Positions 33,543 through 41,234 of a DNA stretch of 64,000 nt are shown here, piece after piece (the stretch's first letter is position 1; every line of letters starts with the position of its first letter). The position numbers and the translations under genes were made by a program. This DNA is from Vibrio profundi (lineage in GTDB: Bacteria; Pseudomonadota; Gammaproteobacteria; Enterobacterales; Vibrionaceae), in the NCBI RefSeq assembly GCF_005281835.1, contig NZ_RZIS01000010.1:62001-126000 (forward strand). Reading direction: 5' to 3'. The notes below the pieces were generated by a model that searched no databases, had not been told where the DNA came from, and saw only the letters and a program-made list of their open reading frames with translations.

Positions 33543-34862
33543 TCATTTTTTGAATCGTGTAGCGATACTGTAGCTTGATCTTGTAGATTCAACGATGAAG
33601 TCACTCCAGTACTCCATTATCTTACATCGCTCTTCGTAATGTACAGCTTTGTTGTATGCTCTTCTAACTCTGTCATCATCTAGGTGTGATAAACAGATTT
33701 CAATAGCATCAGCGTTGAATTTTTGCTCATTTAATTGAGTACTTCCAATTGATCTAAGCCCGTGACTCACGAGCGTTCCTTTTAGCCCTGACCTAGATAG
33801 TACATAGTTAACGGATTGTGAGCATATATGGCTTGTTTTTGAGCGGTCTGTATCTGCGGGAAATACGTACTTCCCACTACCTGTAATCGGTTTTAGAAAC
33901 TTTAGTATTGAAAGCGAATAGTGAGACAGTGGAACTATATGCTCTTTTCTATTCTTCATTTTATAGGCGTCAACAATCCAAACACTATCCTTAAAGTCGA
34001 TTTCACGCCACATCATTTCGGCTACTTCTTTAGGGCGGCTTAAGCAATGAAGTTGCATCTCAAATGCGCAACGAGTTATTAGCTTCATGTTAGCGTCACC
34101 CATTTTAGCCATTACACGGTTTAGTTCTGAAGGCTGAACTGTCGGCATACTTGTCGGAACTGGTTGAATGAATGTTCTACCTGTTCGTGTTAAAGGGTTA
34201 TCTTTCATGTAGTCATTATCAATTGCGAAATCCAAGACTCTTTTCGCAATGCTAAGTACACGTTTGACAGTTTCATATGCGCCTTTTTTTTCAATTGGTC
34301 TTAGAATTTTGATAACTTGCTTTGCTGTGATTTCGGTAATAGCAATGTCGGAAAGCTCTGGATAGAGGTACTTATCTAAGCGTAGTTTTGCTTCACGAGT
34401 AGTCTTTGGTCTATTTCTGATTACTTGAATGTCCTCTTCATCAAGCTCGTAGCCTTTTTTTCTAGCTTCAGTTTTTGCCTTTTTGAGATCTTTTTCAGTT
34501 TGTAGAGCTTTTTGTGTTATTTCTCTATTTAACCATTGCTCAGCAATAGTACGAAACGTCGGCTGTACTTCTAAAGATTTTGAAAGCCTGTCTTTTGGGT
34601 CGATATTTTTTGCTAAAAGTGCTCTGTATTGTTCTGCTTGGCTTCTCGCTTCAGCAAGTGAGATTGCTGGAAATTTACCTAAGGCAAGTTTTGGACGCTT
34701 GCTAGAGTTTGGGGAAGTGTACTTAAAGACCCAACTTTTTGAACCATCTAGTCTTAATCTTAGATACAGGTTTCCACCATCAGCCAAAAGTTGCTCTTTT
34801 TTACCATTTGGTAATTTCGCTGATGTGATTTTTTTCTGATTTAAGCGATGAATTCCACTCAT
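33543..34862 (-). CDS. Tyrosine integrase of island 2 (DUF4102/P4 type)
   Basis: Started at the ATG at 34,862, which has an AGGAGC ribosome-binding site, the product is 439 residues; a longer frame begins at 34,922 without such a site. It has the N-terminal DUF4102 arm domain (LLADGGNLYLRLRLDGSKSW), a core-binding domain with a charged insertion, and the catalytic domain with Arg in CLSRPKEVAEM and His-x-x-Arg as SHGLRSIGST. The last catalytic region carries LSHLDDDRVRRAYNK, with the nucleophile Tyr in AYNK. P4-type integrases use tRNA or ssrA 3' ends. It lies next to att copy C, so it is the enzyme expected to insert island 2 at ssrA. Confidence 0.92.
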   Translation of the reverse strand: MSGIHRLNQKKITSAKLPNGKKEQLLADGGNLYLRLRLDGSKSWVFKYTSPNSSKRPKLALGKFPAISLAEARSQAEQYRALLAKNIDPKDRLSKSLEVQPTFRTIAEQWLNREITQKALQTEKDLKKAKTEARKKGYELDEEDIQVIRNRPKTTREAKLRLDKYLYPELSDIAITEITAKQVIKILRPIEKKGAYETVKRVLSIAKRVLDFAIDNDYMKDNPLTRTGRTFIQPVPTSMPTVQPSELNRVMAKMGDANMKLITRCAFEMQLHCLSRPKEVAEMMWREIDFKDSVWIVDAYKMKNRKEHIVPLSHYSLSILKFLKPITGSGKYVFPADTDRSKTSHICSQSVNYVLSRSGLKGTLVSHGLRSIGSTQLNEQKFNADAIEICLSHLDDDRVRRAYNKAVHYEERCKIMEYWSDFIVESTRSSYSIATRFKK

Positions 34863-34911
34863 TTTTTGCTCCTTGGTTTTATTGTTCCCCATGAAACTAG
34901 CAATGAGCAGA

Positions 34912-34930
34912 GGGGAACGCAACGGGGAAC
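34912..34930 (+). repeat. Arm-type motif at right end of island 2
   Basis: GGGGAAC-GC-AACGGGGAAC lies about 100 bp inside att copy C, matching the left-end motif except for the two central bases. A further inverted half-site GTTCCCC lies at 34,884-34,890, just upstream of the integrase start, where binding could also control integrase expression. Confidence 0.6.
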
Positions 34931-35006
34931 AAAGGGAGTGGGACAGGGTGGGATTGGATGAGTCGAATTAGGATTGTAACAGTATGTAAAACAATGCTTT
35001 AGATAC

Positions 35007-35034
35007 AAAAAAGGGACACCCTGAGGTGTCCCTT
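35007..35034 (-). terminator. Present ssrA terminator, carried by island 2
   Basis: AAGGGACACC pairs with GGTGTCCCTT around CTGA, with an A-run on the left. It reads as the rho-independent terminator of the tmRNA gene on the reverse strand, about 11 bp past its 3' end. Confidence 0.9.
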
Positions 35035-35061
35035 TCCAAACGTTTGGTGGAGCTGGCGGGA
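35033..35061 (-). repeat. att copy C: inner junction of island 2, overlapping ssrA 3' end
   Basis: The same 29-bp sequence as copies A and B. Positions 35,045-35,061 are the last 17 bases of the tmRNA gene, so integration leaves ssrA intact. Confidence 0.9.
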
Positions 35062-35411
35062 GTTGAACCCGCGTCCAGAAACTATCCATCATTGGTACTA
35101 CATGCTTAGTCGATCTTTAAATTCACCAGCAACCTGCGAACCGACACGCTAGTTAAAGGCTAACCTGAATTATAATTCGCGCTTTTCCTCTCAGGTGGGA
35201 GAAGCCACGCTAGCTTGTTTGGGTTTGATCTCTTGTTGGTCCCCGTCTTACGAGCGGAAGCTAGGGCAAGAGAGCTCTGAGCAGGTTATTAAGCTGCTAG
35301 TGCGTAGTTTTCGTCGTTTGCGACTATTTTTTTGCGGCTTTTTACGTGGCCAACCGCCCCACGGCATGCACCTCAGACTTCAAAATTCCTGTCGAATCCT
35401 AAATCAGCCCC
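35045..35411 (-). ncRNA. ssrA: Transfer-messenger RNA
   Basis: The 367-nt gene on the reverse strand starts GGGGCTGATTTAGGATTCGA and ends with the tRNA-like acceptor GCTCCACCA, including the T-arm GGTTCAACTCC. The tag frame at 35,292-35,321 encodes ANDENYALAA followed by two TAA stops. tmRNA rescues stalled ribosomes with SmpB, whose gene lies just upstream. The 3' end is the integration target of both islands, as for V. cholerae pathogenicity island 1. Confidence 0.97.
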
Positions 35412-35424
35412 AAGTGTTCTTCGC

Positions 35425-35452
35425 ATAGTACCAGAAAAGCTTACCCTGTCTA
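35425..35452 (-). promoter_or_regulatory. Probable ssrA promoter
   Basis: On the reverse strand, TAGACA and TACTAT are spaced by 16 bp, with TACTAT ending 13 bp upstream of the mature 5' end. That leaves a short leader for RNase P processing. Confidence 0.55.
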
Positions 35453-35477
35453 GCATTGTGCGTTTAAGTGCTCAATA

Positions 35478-35963
35478 TTAACGCAAATTACTCTTCATAA
35501 TTCGTGCTTTATCGCGAGCCCAATCTTTTTCTTTCATATCAGTACGTTTATCGTGCAATTTCTTACCCTTAGCGACACCGATCTTAATTTTTGCCCATGA
35601 GCGAGACCAGTACATTGTGGTTGCTACAAGCGTCATACCTTCACGGTTAATACGGCCGATGAGGTTATCGAGTTCTTTTCGTTTTAAGAGAAGTTTGCGG
35701 ATACGTGTCGGGTTAGCAACGGTGTGAGTACACGCTTGAGTTAGCGGAGTAATCGTCATACCACTGATGAATGCTTCACCGTCACGGACGTAAACGTAGC
35801 TTTCAGCGATATTTGTTTTGCCTTCACGTAAGGATTTTACTTCCCAGCCTTGAAGCTCAAGCCCTGCTTCAATTTCATCATCGATAAAATATTCGTGGCG
35901 AGCTTTCTTATTCTGCGCAATGGTATTGCTACCAGCTTTGGATTTTGATTTATTCTTTGCCAT
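35478..35963 (-). CDS. smpB: SsrA-binding protein SmpB
   Basis: This 161-residue protein is the usual length for SmpB. It contains HEYFIDDEIEAGLELQGWEVKS (cited in part: AGLELQGWEVKSLREGK), SYVYVRDGEAFISGM, and the basic tail GKKLHDKRTDMKEKDWARDK. SmpB binds the tRNA-like part of tmRNA and places it in the A site of stalled ribosomes. It lies 67 bp upstream of ssrA on the same strand, the common arrangement, though ssrA appears to have its own promoter. A purine-rich ribosome-binding site (AGGCC) precedes the ATG. Confidence 0.96.
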   Translation of the reverse strand: MAKNKSKSKAGSNTIAQNKKARHEYFIDDEIEAGLELQGWEVKSLREGKTNIAESYVYVRDGEAFISGMTITPLTQACTHTVANPTRIRKLLLKRKELDNLIGRINREGMTLVATTMYWSRSWAKIKIGVAKGKKLHDKRTDMKEKDWARDKARIMKSNLR

Positions 35964-36081
35964 AATGGCCTCATTATACGGATTGCGCCGCTATTGGGGA
36001 ATCCTTTTGTTTGCGCTTTAGCTCAATAGAATTAGAATTGTTGACTGCTTTAATGTAACGCTGTCTTTCACAGGAGTCTAT

Positions 36082-36510
36082 ATGCCAAAGGTTACTCGTT
36101 CAGCATTGGTATCATTTAGTGCTGATCAAATGTTTGATTTGGTCAATGATGTTGCTCGCTACCCAGAATTTTTACCTGGTTGTTCAGGTTCACGTGTTAT
36201 CGAATCAACCGACACTTCAATGGTGGCTTCGGTTGATGTTTCAAAAGCAGGCATAAGTAAAACATTTACGACCTCAAATAATCTTACCCAAGGCGCAAAG
36301 ATTATGATGGAGCTGGTGGATGGGCCATTTAAAAAGCTGCAAGGCGGTTGGCACTTTACTCCTCTTGATGAACAGGCATGTAAGGTGGAATTAAAACTAG
36401 AATTTGAATTCTCTAGCCGCATGATTGAAATGGCGTTTGGTAAGATCTTTAACGAACTCACCGGTAATATGGTGAATGCTTTTACTCAAAGAGCGAAGCA
36501 GGTTTATTAA
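36082..36510 (+). CDS. ratA: Ribosome association toxin RatA family protein
   Basis: This 142-residue START/polyketide-cyclase-fold protein contains FDLVNDVARYPEFLPGCSGS near the N-terminus and FEFSSRMIEMAFGKIF near the C-terminus. E. coli RatA binds the 50S subunit and was reported to block subunit joining; the same family is linked to ubiquinone-binding COQ10 proteins, so the toxin role is not settled. It is divergent from smpB and overlaps in operon fashion with rnfH, whose start is 3 bp after its stop. A good ribosome-binding site (AGGAG) precedes the ATG. Confidence 0.92.
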   Translation: MPKVTRSALVSFSADQMFDLVNDVARYPEFLPGCSGSRVIESTDTSMVASVDVSKAGISKTFTTSNNLTQGAKIMMELVDGPFKKLQGGWHFTPLDEQACKVELKLEFEFSSRMIEMAFGKIFNELTGNMVNAFTQRAKQVY

Positions 36511-36513
36511 GCC

Positions 36514-36828
36514 ATGAGTATTGAATCCGATATGATCCACGTAGAAGTGGTGTATGCCTTACCTCAAGAACAACGCGTGTTTACGCTTGTGGTTAATAAG
36601 AATACGCAAGTAGAGGCTATCATTAATCAGTCTGGGATCTTAGAGCTCTACCCTGAAATTGATTTAGCGAAAAATAAAGTCGGTGTCTTTAGCCGCAATG
36701 TGAAGCTAGACGCTACAGTCCGAGATAAAGACAGAATCGAAATTTATCGTCCGTTATTGGCGGATCCAAAAGAAATTCGTCGTAAACGTGCTGAACAAGC
36801 TAAAGCGGAAGCTAAGAAAAAAGCTTAA
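36514..36828 (+). CDS. rnfH: RnfH family ubiquitin-like protein
   Basis: This 104-residue protein has a beta-grasp (ubiquitin-like) fold: IHVEVVYALPQEQRVFTLVV, then VGVFSRNVKLDATV and DRIEIYRPLLADPKEIRRKR. The Lys/Ala-rich C-terminal tail is typical. RnfH is co-encoded with RatA in many gammaproteobacteria, as here, and was proposed as its antitoxin-like partner; that is not settled. It is translated immediately after ratA and is followed by a terminator shared with the convergent bamE gene. Confidence 0.92.
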   Translation: MSIESDMIHVEVVYALPQEQRVFTLVVNKNTQVEAIINQSGILELYPEIDLAKNKVGVFSRNVKLDATVRDKDRIEIYRPLLADPKEIRRKRAEQAKAEAKKKA

Positions 36829-36844
36829 GTGAATAGATGATAAT

Positions 36845-36873
36845 AAAAAGGCTCGCAGTTGCGAGCCTTTTTG
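36845..36873. terminator. Bidirectional rho-independent terminator
   Basis: AAAAAGGCTCGC pairs with GCGAGCCTTTTT around AGTT, between convergent rnfH and bamE. Confidence 0.9.
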
Positions 36874-36895
36874 TTTGTCTTAAATTGGTGCCGGC

Positions 36896-37255
36896 TTAGC
36901 GTAAGCTTTCGAAAAACTCATCGCTTGCATCAAAGTCACCAGCAATCGTAACCAATGTGCCTGTAGCGTCAAAATTAACGACTAGGTTCTTCTGAATTGA
37001 ATCTTCATGGCCTTTTGTATGGTGATAAATGTAGTACCACGTATCTGGGTAGCCATTTTCGATCAGCATCGGGGAGCCCATCACGTAACGAACCTGAGCT
37101 TTGGTCATACCAAACTTAAGTTGGTCGACGGCTTCTTGTTCAACATAGTTACCTTGGTTGATATCGATTCGATAAACTATCTTTTCTAATAAAGAGCAAC
37201 CGGTCAACATTGTTAGTGCAAGTGGGACTGCAACTAACCACTTCTTAATTTGCAT
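36896..37255 (-). CDS. bamE: Outer membrane protein assembly factor BamE
   Basis: Started at the ATG at 37,255, the product is 119 residues. It has a lipoprotein signal peptide (MQIKKWLVAVPLALTML) ending in the lipobox LTGC, so the mature lipoprotein starts at Cys20. The SmpA/OmlA domain follows: YRIDINQGNYVEQEAV, LKFGMTKAQVRYVMGSP and DTWYYIYH. BamE is a small lipoprotein of the BAM complex that inserts beta-barrels in the outer membrane. The upstream frame from 37,303 adds residues before the signal peptide and is unlikely to be used. Confidence 0.95.
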   Translation of the reverse strand: MQIKKWLVAVPLALTMLTGCSLLEKIVYRIDINQGNYVEQEAVDQLKFGMTKAQVRYVMGSPMLIENGYPDTWYYIYHHTKGHEDSIQKNLVVNFDATGTLVTIAGDFDASDEFFESLR

Positions 37256-37419
37256 AGTCTCAGATCTTAGTAATTCGCTTAAATTCTGCTTGATAATAAA
37301 CAAGCTCAGGCAAGAAGTAAAAAGCTCCTTGCACTTTGAACTATTTCAGACTACCAATTTTGAATTAAGTTGCAAAATTAACCAAAAGATTCTCGGTTTA
37401 TGACTTTATGCTTTTTTCT

Positions 37420-39084
37420 TTAAGCGGCAATCAGCAATTCTTTTGCGTTCGCGAGCGTTGATTCGGTGATCTGGCTGCCACCAAGTAATCTTGCTAGCTC
37501 AGAGATTCGTTGCTGTTCGTCTAAGTTACGCATTTGGGTTTCAGTTTTTCCTGACTTAGTGCTTTTTGCAACGAACAATTGCTGATGGCCACAACCAGCG
37601 ACTTGAGGTAAGTGGGTCACACACATGACTTGAGTCGACTCCCCCAACTTGCGTAACATTTTTCCGACTACTGCAGCGGTAGGGCCACTGATACCGACAT
37701 CAACTTCATCGAAAATCAGGCTTGGAGTATCCACTTTTTGAGCGGTGATAACTTGGATAGCTAATGAGATACGTGAAAGCTCACCACCTGACGCCACTTT
37801 GGAAATAGGTTGCATTGGTTGCCCTGGGTTCGTCGAAACGACGAAAGTCACGCTGTCCATTCCTAGTGGGGAAGGGTGCCCATTGGCATTAGTGACTTCA
37901 ATGGAAAATTGCGCCTTTTCCATGCTCAATTCATGCATGCTTTGAGTGATCAGTTTATTGAGCTCTTTGGCATAGCGGCTGCGTGATTTGTGCAACTTAT
38001 CGGCTTTAGCAACGAAGTTTTGGTATTGAGTCTCTACTTCTTGAGCCAGCTCATCCAGCTTTTCATCAGAGCAGTCCAGAGCTTCAATTTGCTGAAGAAG
38101 CTCTTGGTGATGTTGGTAAAGCTCGTCTGGTAATACATGGTGTTTACGAGACATCGACATGACTTTTGAAAAACGCTCTTCTACATAAGCCATTCTTGCT
38201 GGATCGACATCGATACCGTCTAAGTAAGTTCTGAGTTCACTATTGGTTTCTTCGATCTGAATGATGGCTTCAGAAAGCATGTTCGGTAACTCAGCTAGGC
38301 GTTCGTCTAGCTCTGCTAACTCGATTAAGGAGTGATTGGCCGATTGCAAAATACTAAGCGCATTAACTTCTTCACCTTCGTAAATAAGCTCGATAGCTTG
38401 CTGGCAGGTTGAGGCAAGTTCACCACTATTGGACAATCGTTTGTGTTCTTGTTCGAGCTCTTCATACTCTTCCTCTCCAAGTGATAATTCATTGAGCTCT
38501 TTGATCTGATACTCAAGAAGTTGTTTTTGGGCTTGGTTCTGCTGGCTATTCTCTTTGAGCTGTTTGAGGTGGTTATCCGCTTGGCGCCATGTTTGGTATG
38601 CGTTTCTTGTCGATTTGAGTAAGTTCAGGTGTCCCGCATACTGATCGAGCATTGCCATTTGGTATTCACTTTTCATCAATTGATGATGTGCATGCTGGCC
38701 ATGGATATTGATCAATAGCTGTCCTAAAGATTTGAGTTGAGAAAGAGGAACTGGGCTGCCATTAATAAAGGCTCTTGATCGACCTTCTTTGGAAATGGTG
38801 CGGCGTAAGATGCATTCGCCACCATCAAGTAGTTCATTATCTTCAAGCCAGCGAGTAGCATGAAGGTTGTTATCCAGTAAAAAAGCTGCACTGACTTCGG
38901 TTTTTTCTTCCCCTTGCCTAACCATACCTGCGTCTGCTCTGCCTCCAAGACATAAGCCTAACGCGTCAATAGCAATGGATTTACCCGCACCAGTTTCACC
39001 AGTGATTGTTGTCATGCCTTTTGCAAGTTCTAGCTGTAAAGACTTAACAATAGCGAAATTATTAACACTTAAATGAGCCAGCAT
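37420..39084 (-). CDS. recN: DNA repair protein RecN
   Basis: This 554-residue SMC-like ATPase has the Walker A GETGAGKSIAIDAL near the N-terminus, then a long coiled-coil arm at about 150-380. The ABC signature ASGGELSRISLA and Walker B LIFDEVDVGISG lie near the C-terminus. RecN helps recombinational repair of double-strand breaks and is SOS-induced. Here the upstream region has two perfect LexA boxes and a degenerate third, overlapping the position expected for promoter control. The gene is monocistronic. Confidence 0.96.
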   Translation of the reverse strand: MLAHLSVNNFAIVKSLQLELAKGMTTITGETGAGKSIAIDALGLCLGGRADAGMVRQGEEKTEVSAAFLLDNNLHATRWLEDNELLDGGECILRRTISKEGRSRAFINGSPVPLSQLKSLGQLLINIHGQHAHHQLMKSEYQMAMLDQYAGHLNLLKSTRNAYQTWRQADNHLKQLKENSQQNQAQKQLLEYQIKELNELSLGEEEYEELEQEHKRLSNSGELASTCQQAIELIYEGEEVNALSILQSANHSLIELAELDERLAELPNMLSEAIIQIEETNSELRTYLDGIDVDPARMAYVEERFSKVMSMSRKHHVLPDELYQHHQELLQQIEALDCSDEKLDELAQEVETQYQNFVAKADKLHKSRSRYAKELNKLITQSMHELSMEKAQFSIEVTNANGHPSPLGMDSVTFVVSTNPGQPMQPISKVASGGELSRISLAIQVITAQKVDTPSLIFDEVDVGISGPTAAVVGKMLRKLGESTQVMCVTHLPQVAGCGHQQLFVAKSTKSGKTETQMRNLDEQQRISELARLLGGSQITESTLANAKELLIAA

Positions 39085-39109
39085 TTTATTTACCTGTATA
39101 ACTGAACAT

Positions 39110-39129
39110 TACTGTATAAGAAAACAGTA
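39110..39129. promoter_or_regulatory. LexA (SOS) box 1 of recN
   Basis: TACTGTATAAGAAAACAGTA, a match to TACTGT-N8-ACAGTA, 26 bp upstream of the recN start. Confidence 0.9.
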
Positions 39130-39131
39130 TA

Positions 39132-39151
39132 TACTGTTTCTTTATACAGTA
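39132..39151. promoter_or_regulatory. LexA (SOS) box 2 of recN
   Basis: TACTGTTTCTTTATACAGTA, a second full CTGT-N8-ACAG match two bases beyond box 1. A third, degenerate site (CTGT-N8-ACAT) lies at 39,094-39,109, nearer the start codon. Confidence 0.9.
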
Positions 39152-39239
39152 AAGTTGGTGGTGGTAAATTTTGTGAAGAAAGTTCTATTTGTTGAATATC
39201 AATACTGATGCGAGAAAAGAGAATATGAACAACAAAAAC

Positions 39240-39273
39240 AAACAAGCCAACTACGTAAGTAATTGGCTTGTTT
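39240..39273 (-). terminator. Rho-independent terminator of nadK
   Basis: AACAAGCCAA pairs with TTGGCTTGTT, with a T-rich run on the reverse strand, 24 bp after the nadK stop codon. Confidence 0.75.
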
Positions 39274-39296
39274 GGCTATTTAAGTTTATGTGTGGG

Positions 39297-40181
39297 CTAA
39301 AATAGTTTGCTTGACCAACCTAGCTTATTACGCAGAACATGGTAATAGCTGTAGTCTTTCGGGTGGATTAGCTTTAAAACATTAGGGCTTTGGTAAATAT
39401 GAATTTCATCTCCAGGTGAGACTGGTAATGAGATTTGACCATCGCAACTGACTTCTTGAGTGCCTCGATTATCAGGCGAGACCACGAGCTTTATCCGGCG
39501 TTTCCCATCTACGACGAGTGGTCTACTTGATAATGTATGCGGGAACATTGGCACCAGAGAGATTGCATTTAAGCTCGATGAGAGGATAGGGCCGCCACCA
39601 GAGAGTGAATAGGCTGTAGAGCCTGTCGGTGTAGAGATAATTAACCCGTCAGAGCGTTGTGAGAAAGCAAAGCTTTCATCAATATACACTTCGAACTCAA
39701 TCATATGGGCAACTTGACCAGGGTGAAGCACTGCTTCGTTTAGTGCAGCGTTATGACTTTTGATTTGTCCGTGACGGTGAATCTCAGCCTCTAATAGGAA
39801 GCGCTCTTCTTCCATGTACTCACCGTTTAATACATCGGTCAGCGCTGATTGGAAGTTCTCAGGGTTGAGGTCAGTAAGGAAGCCCAAATTGCCTCTGTTT
39901 ACACCGATCACCGAAATATCGAATCGTGACAGAATTCGAGCTGCGCCTAGCATGTTCCCATCGCCACCGACCACAATTGCAAGATCTGCGAGCTTACCCA
40001 GCTCCACCAAACTCGAAAAGTGCTGCTTAGGAATTTCGTCCAAAATATTGGCGAGCCTATCATCAATAAATACTTGATAACCTTCAGATGTTAGCCATTG
40101 ATAGAGCTCTCTATGAGTCTGAATAGCTTGTTGATCTCGAGGTTTACCAATAATGGCAATGACTTCAAATGGCTTTTTCAT
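39297..40181 (-). CDS. nadK: NAD kinase
   Basis: This 294-residue protein is the usual length. Signature blocks are VVGGDGNMLGAAR (GGDGN), NRGNLGFLTDLNP, LNEAVLH and STPTGSTAYSLSGGGPIL. It phosphorylates NAD to NADP in the cytosol. It is divergent from grpE, with about 145 bp between the starts that hold the grpE heat-shock promoter. It starts at an ATG directly followed by KKPFEVIAIIGKPR, the normal N-terminus of the family. Confidence 0.96.
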   Translation of the reverse strand: MKKPFEVIAIIGKPRDQQAIQTHRELYQWLTSEGYQVFIDDRLANILDEIPKQHFSSLVELGKLADLAIVVGGDGNMLGAARILSRFDISVIGVNRGNLGFLTDLNPENFQSALTDVLNGEYMEEERFLLEAEIHRHGQIKSHNAALNEAVLHPGQVAHMIEFEVYIDESFAFSQRSDGLIISTPTGSTAYSLSGGGPILSSSLNAISLVPMFPHTLSSRPLVVDGKRRIKLVVSPDNRGTQEVSCDGQISLPVSPGDEIHIYQSPNVLKLIHPKDYSYYHVLRNKLGWSSKLF

Positions 40182-40202
40182 AGGTTTTCCAACCGAATTA
40201 GG

Positions 40203-40228
40203 CTTGAATCAGAATTCTTCATCCCCAT
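40203..40228 (+). promoter_or_regulatory. Sigma-32 (heat-shock) promoter of grpE
   Basis: CTTGAA, then 14 bp, then CCCCAT, a close match to the RpoH consensus (CTTGAA-N13/15-CCCCAT), about 98 bp upstream of the grpE start. Confidence 0.85.
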
Positions 40229-40325
40229 AATAAAGGCAAGTTGAATGTCTATGCGAGTGTTTTATATCAATTTCGGGCTGAAATGAGCCTGTCACTTGTA
40301 TCGAAAACTGAATTCTGGAGAGATC

Positions 40326-40910
40326 ATGAACAACGAAGAAAACAAAGTCACTGAAGAAGAGCTAGATCAGATCATTGCGGAAGCTGAGAAAGTTGAAGAT
40401 GCGGAACTGAATGAAGAAGAAGCGGTTGATGAACAAGAAGCAAAGATCGCTCAATTGGAAGCGGCTTTGTTATCTAGCGAATCAAAAGTAAAAGAGCAGC
40501 AAGACTCTGTTCTTCGTGCTAAAGCTGAAGTAGAAAACATGCGTCGTCGTAGCGAGCAAGAAGTAGATAAAGCTCGTAAATACGCATTGAACAAATTTGC
40601 TGAAGAGCTTCTTCCAGTTATTGATAACCTAGAGCGTGCAATTCAAGCTGCTGATACTGAAAGCGAAGCGGTGAAGCCTCTACTTGAAGGTGTTGAGCTA
40701 ACGCATAAAACGTTCGTAGACACAGTAGCTAAGTTCGGTCTTAAAGAGATCAACCCTGAAGGTGAAGCGTTCAACCCTGAATTCCACCAAGCAATGTCTA
40801 TCCAAGAAAGCCCTGATCACGAATCAAACACAGTTATGTTCGTGATGCAAAAAGGCTATGAGCTAAACGGCCGTGTAGTTCGCCCTGCGATGGTAATGGT
40901 TGCAAAATAA
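40326..40910 (+). CDS. grpE: Nucleotide exchange factor GrpE
   Basis: Started at the ATG at 40,326, preceded by GGAGAG, the product is 194 residues. The frame extends ten codons upstream without a ribosome-binding site. An acidic N-terminal arm leads into a long coiled coil at about 40-95 (AKAEVENMRRRSEQEVDKA), followed by the beta-rich C-terminal domain (GVELTHKTFVDTVAKFGL, ELNGRVVRPAMVMVAK). GrpE releases ADP from DnaK. A sigma-32 promoter lies upstream, in line with the dnaK gene downstream, but a symporter gene sits between them. Confidence 0.95.
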   Translation: MNNEENKVTEEELDQIIAEAEKVEDAELNEEEAVDEQEAKIAQLEAALLSSESKVKEQQDSVLRAKAEVENMRRRSEQEVDKARKYALNKFAEELLPVIDNLERAIQAADTESEAVKPLLEGVELTHKTFVDTVAKFGLKEINPEGEAFNPEFHQAMSIQESPDHESNTVMFVMQKGYELNGRVVRPAMVMVAK

Positions 40911-40933
40911 ATCACTACCTAACTAAAATTCTT

Positions 40934-40961
40934 AAAGAGAGGCTCTAGCCTCTCTTTTTTT
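40934..40961 (+). terminator. Rho-independent terminator of grpE
   Basis: AAAGAGAGGCT pairs with AGCCTCTCTTT around a short loop and is followed by a T-run. Confidence 0.88.
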
Positions 40962-41234
40962 ATGCCGATTGAACGCCGCTCCCCAAAAAATAACCACTTC
41001 ACCAGTTATCAAGCATCATTCTGTTTATTATCTATATTTCAGTCATTTAGTGTTAAATGTTATGAAACTAGTTGTTTTTAAGTTAATGCTCTGATGTCAC
41101 ATCTGTAATTTTTTTGTAAAAAAATGCTTTTAATTGTTACTTCTGTGTGTAAAATCCTCTGCAATATCGCGATATTGCTCGCATATATAACTACAAAAGT
41201 ACAATTTATAAACACAACAAACTGGAGAAGAACG
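40962..41234 (+). promoter_or_regulatory. Promoter region of the symporter gene with 18-bp palindrome
   Basis: This AT-rich region of about 270 bp holds GCAATATCGCGATATTGC, a perfect 18-bp palindrome at 41,161-41,178, 56 bp before the start codon. It is an operator candidate. No other gene is seen here. Confidence 0.55.

Larger units (their letters stand above)
23665..35061. mobile_element. Island 2: integrative and probably mobilisable element at ssrA (about 11.4 kb)
   Basis: The element is bounded by att copies B and C. Mobility genes are a tyrosine integrase, an AlpA-like regulator, an HUH Rep, a MobV-type relaxase and a serine recombinase. Cargo is the operon at 24,068-29,138. The cargo is visibly more AT-rich than host genes. 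Paired motifs near both ends (23,754 and 34,912) support these boundaries. Confidence 0.85.

Noticed and set aside
18089..35061. Prophage
   Set aside because: Integrases, a Rep-like protein and AlpA are present, but there are no capsid, tail, terminase or lysis genes.
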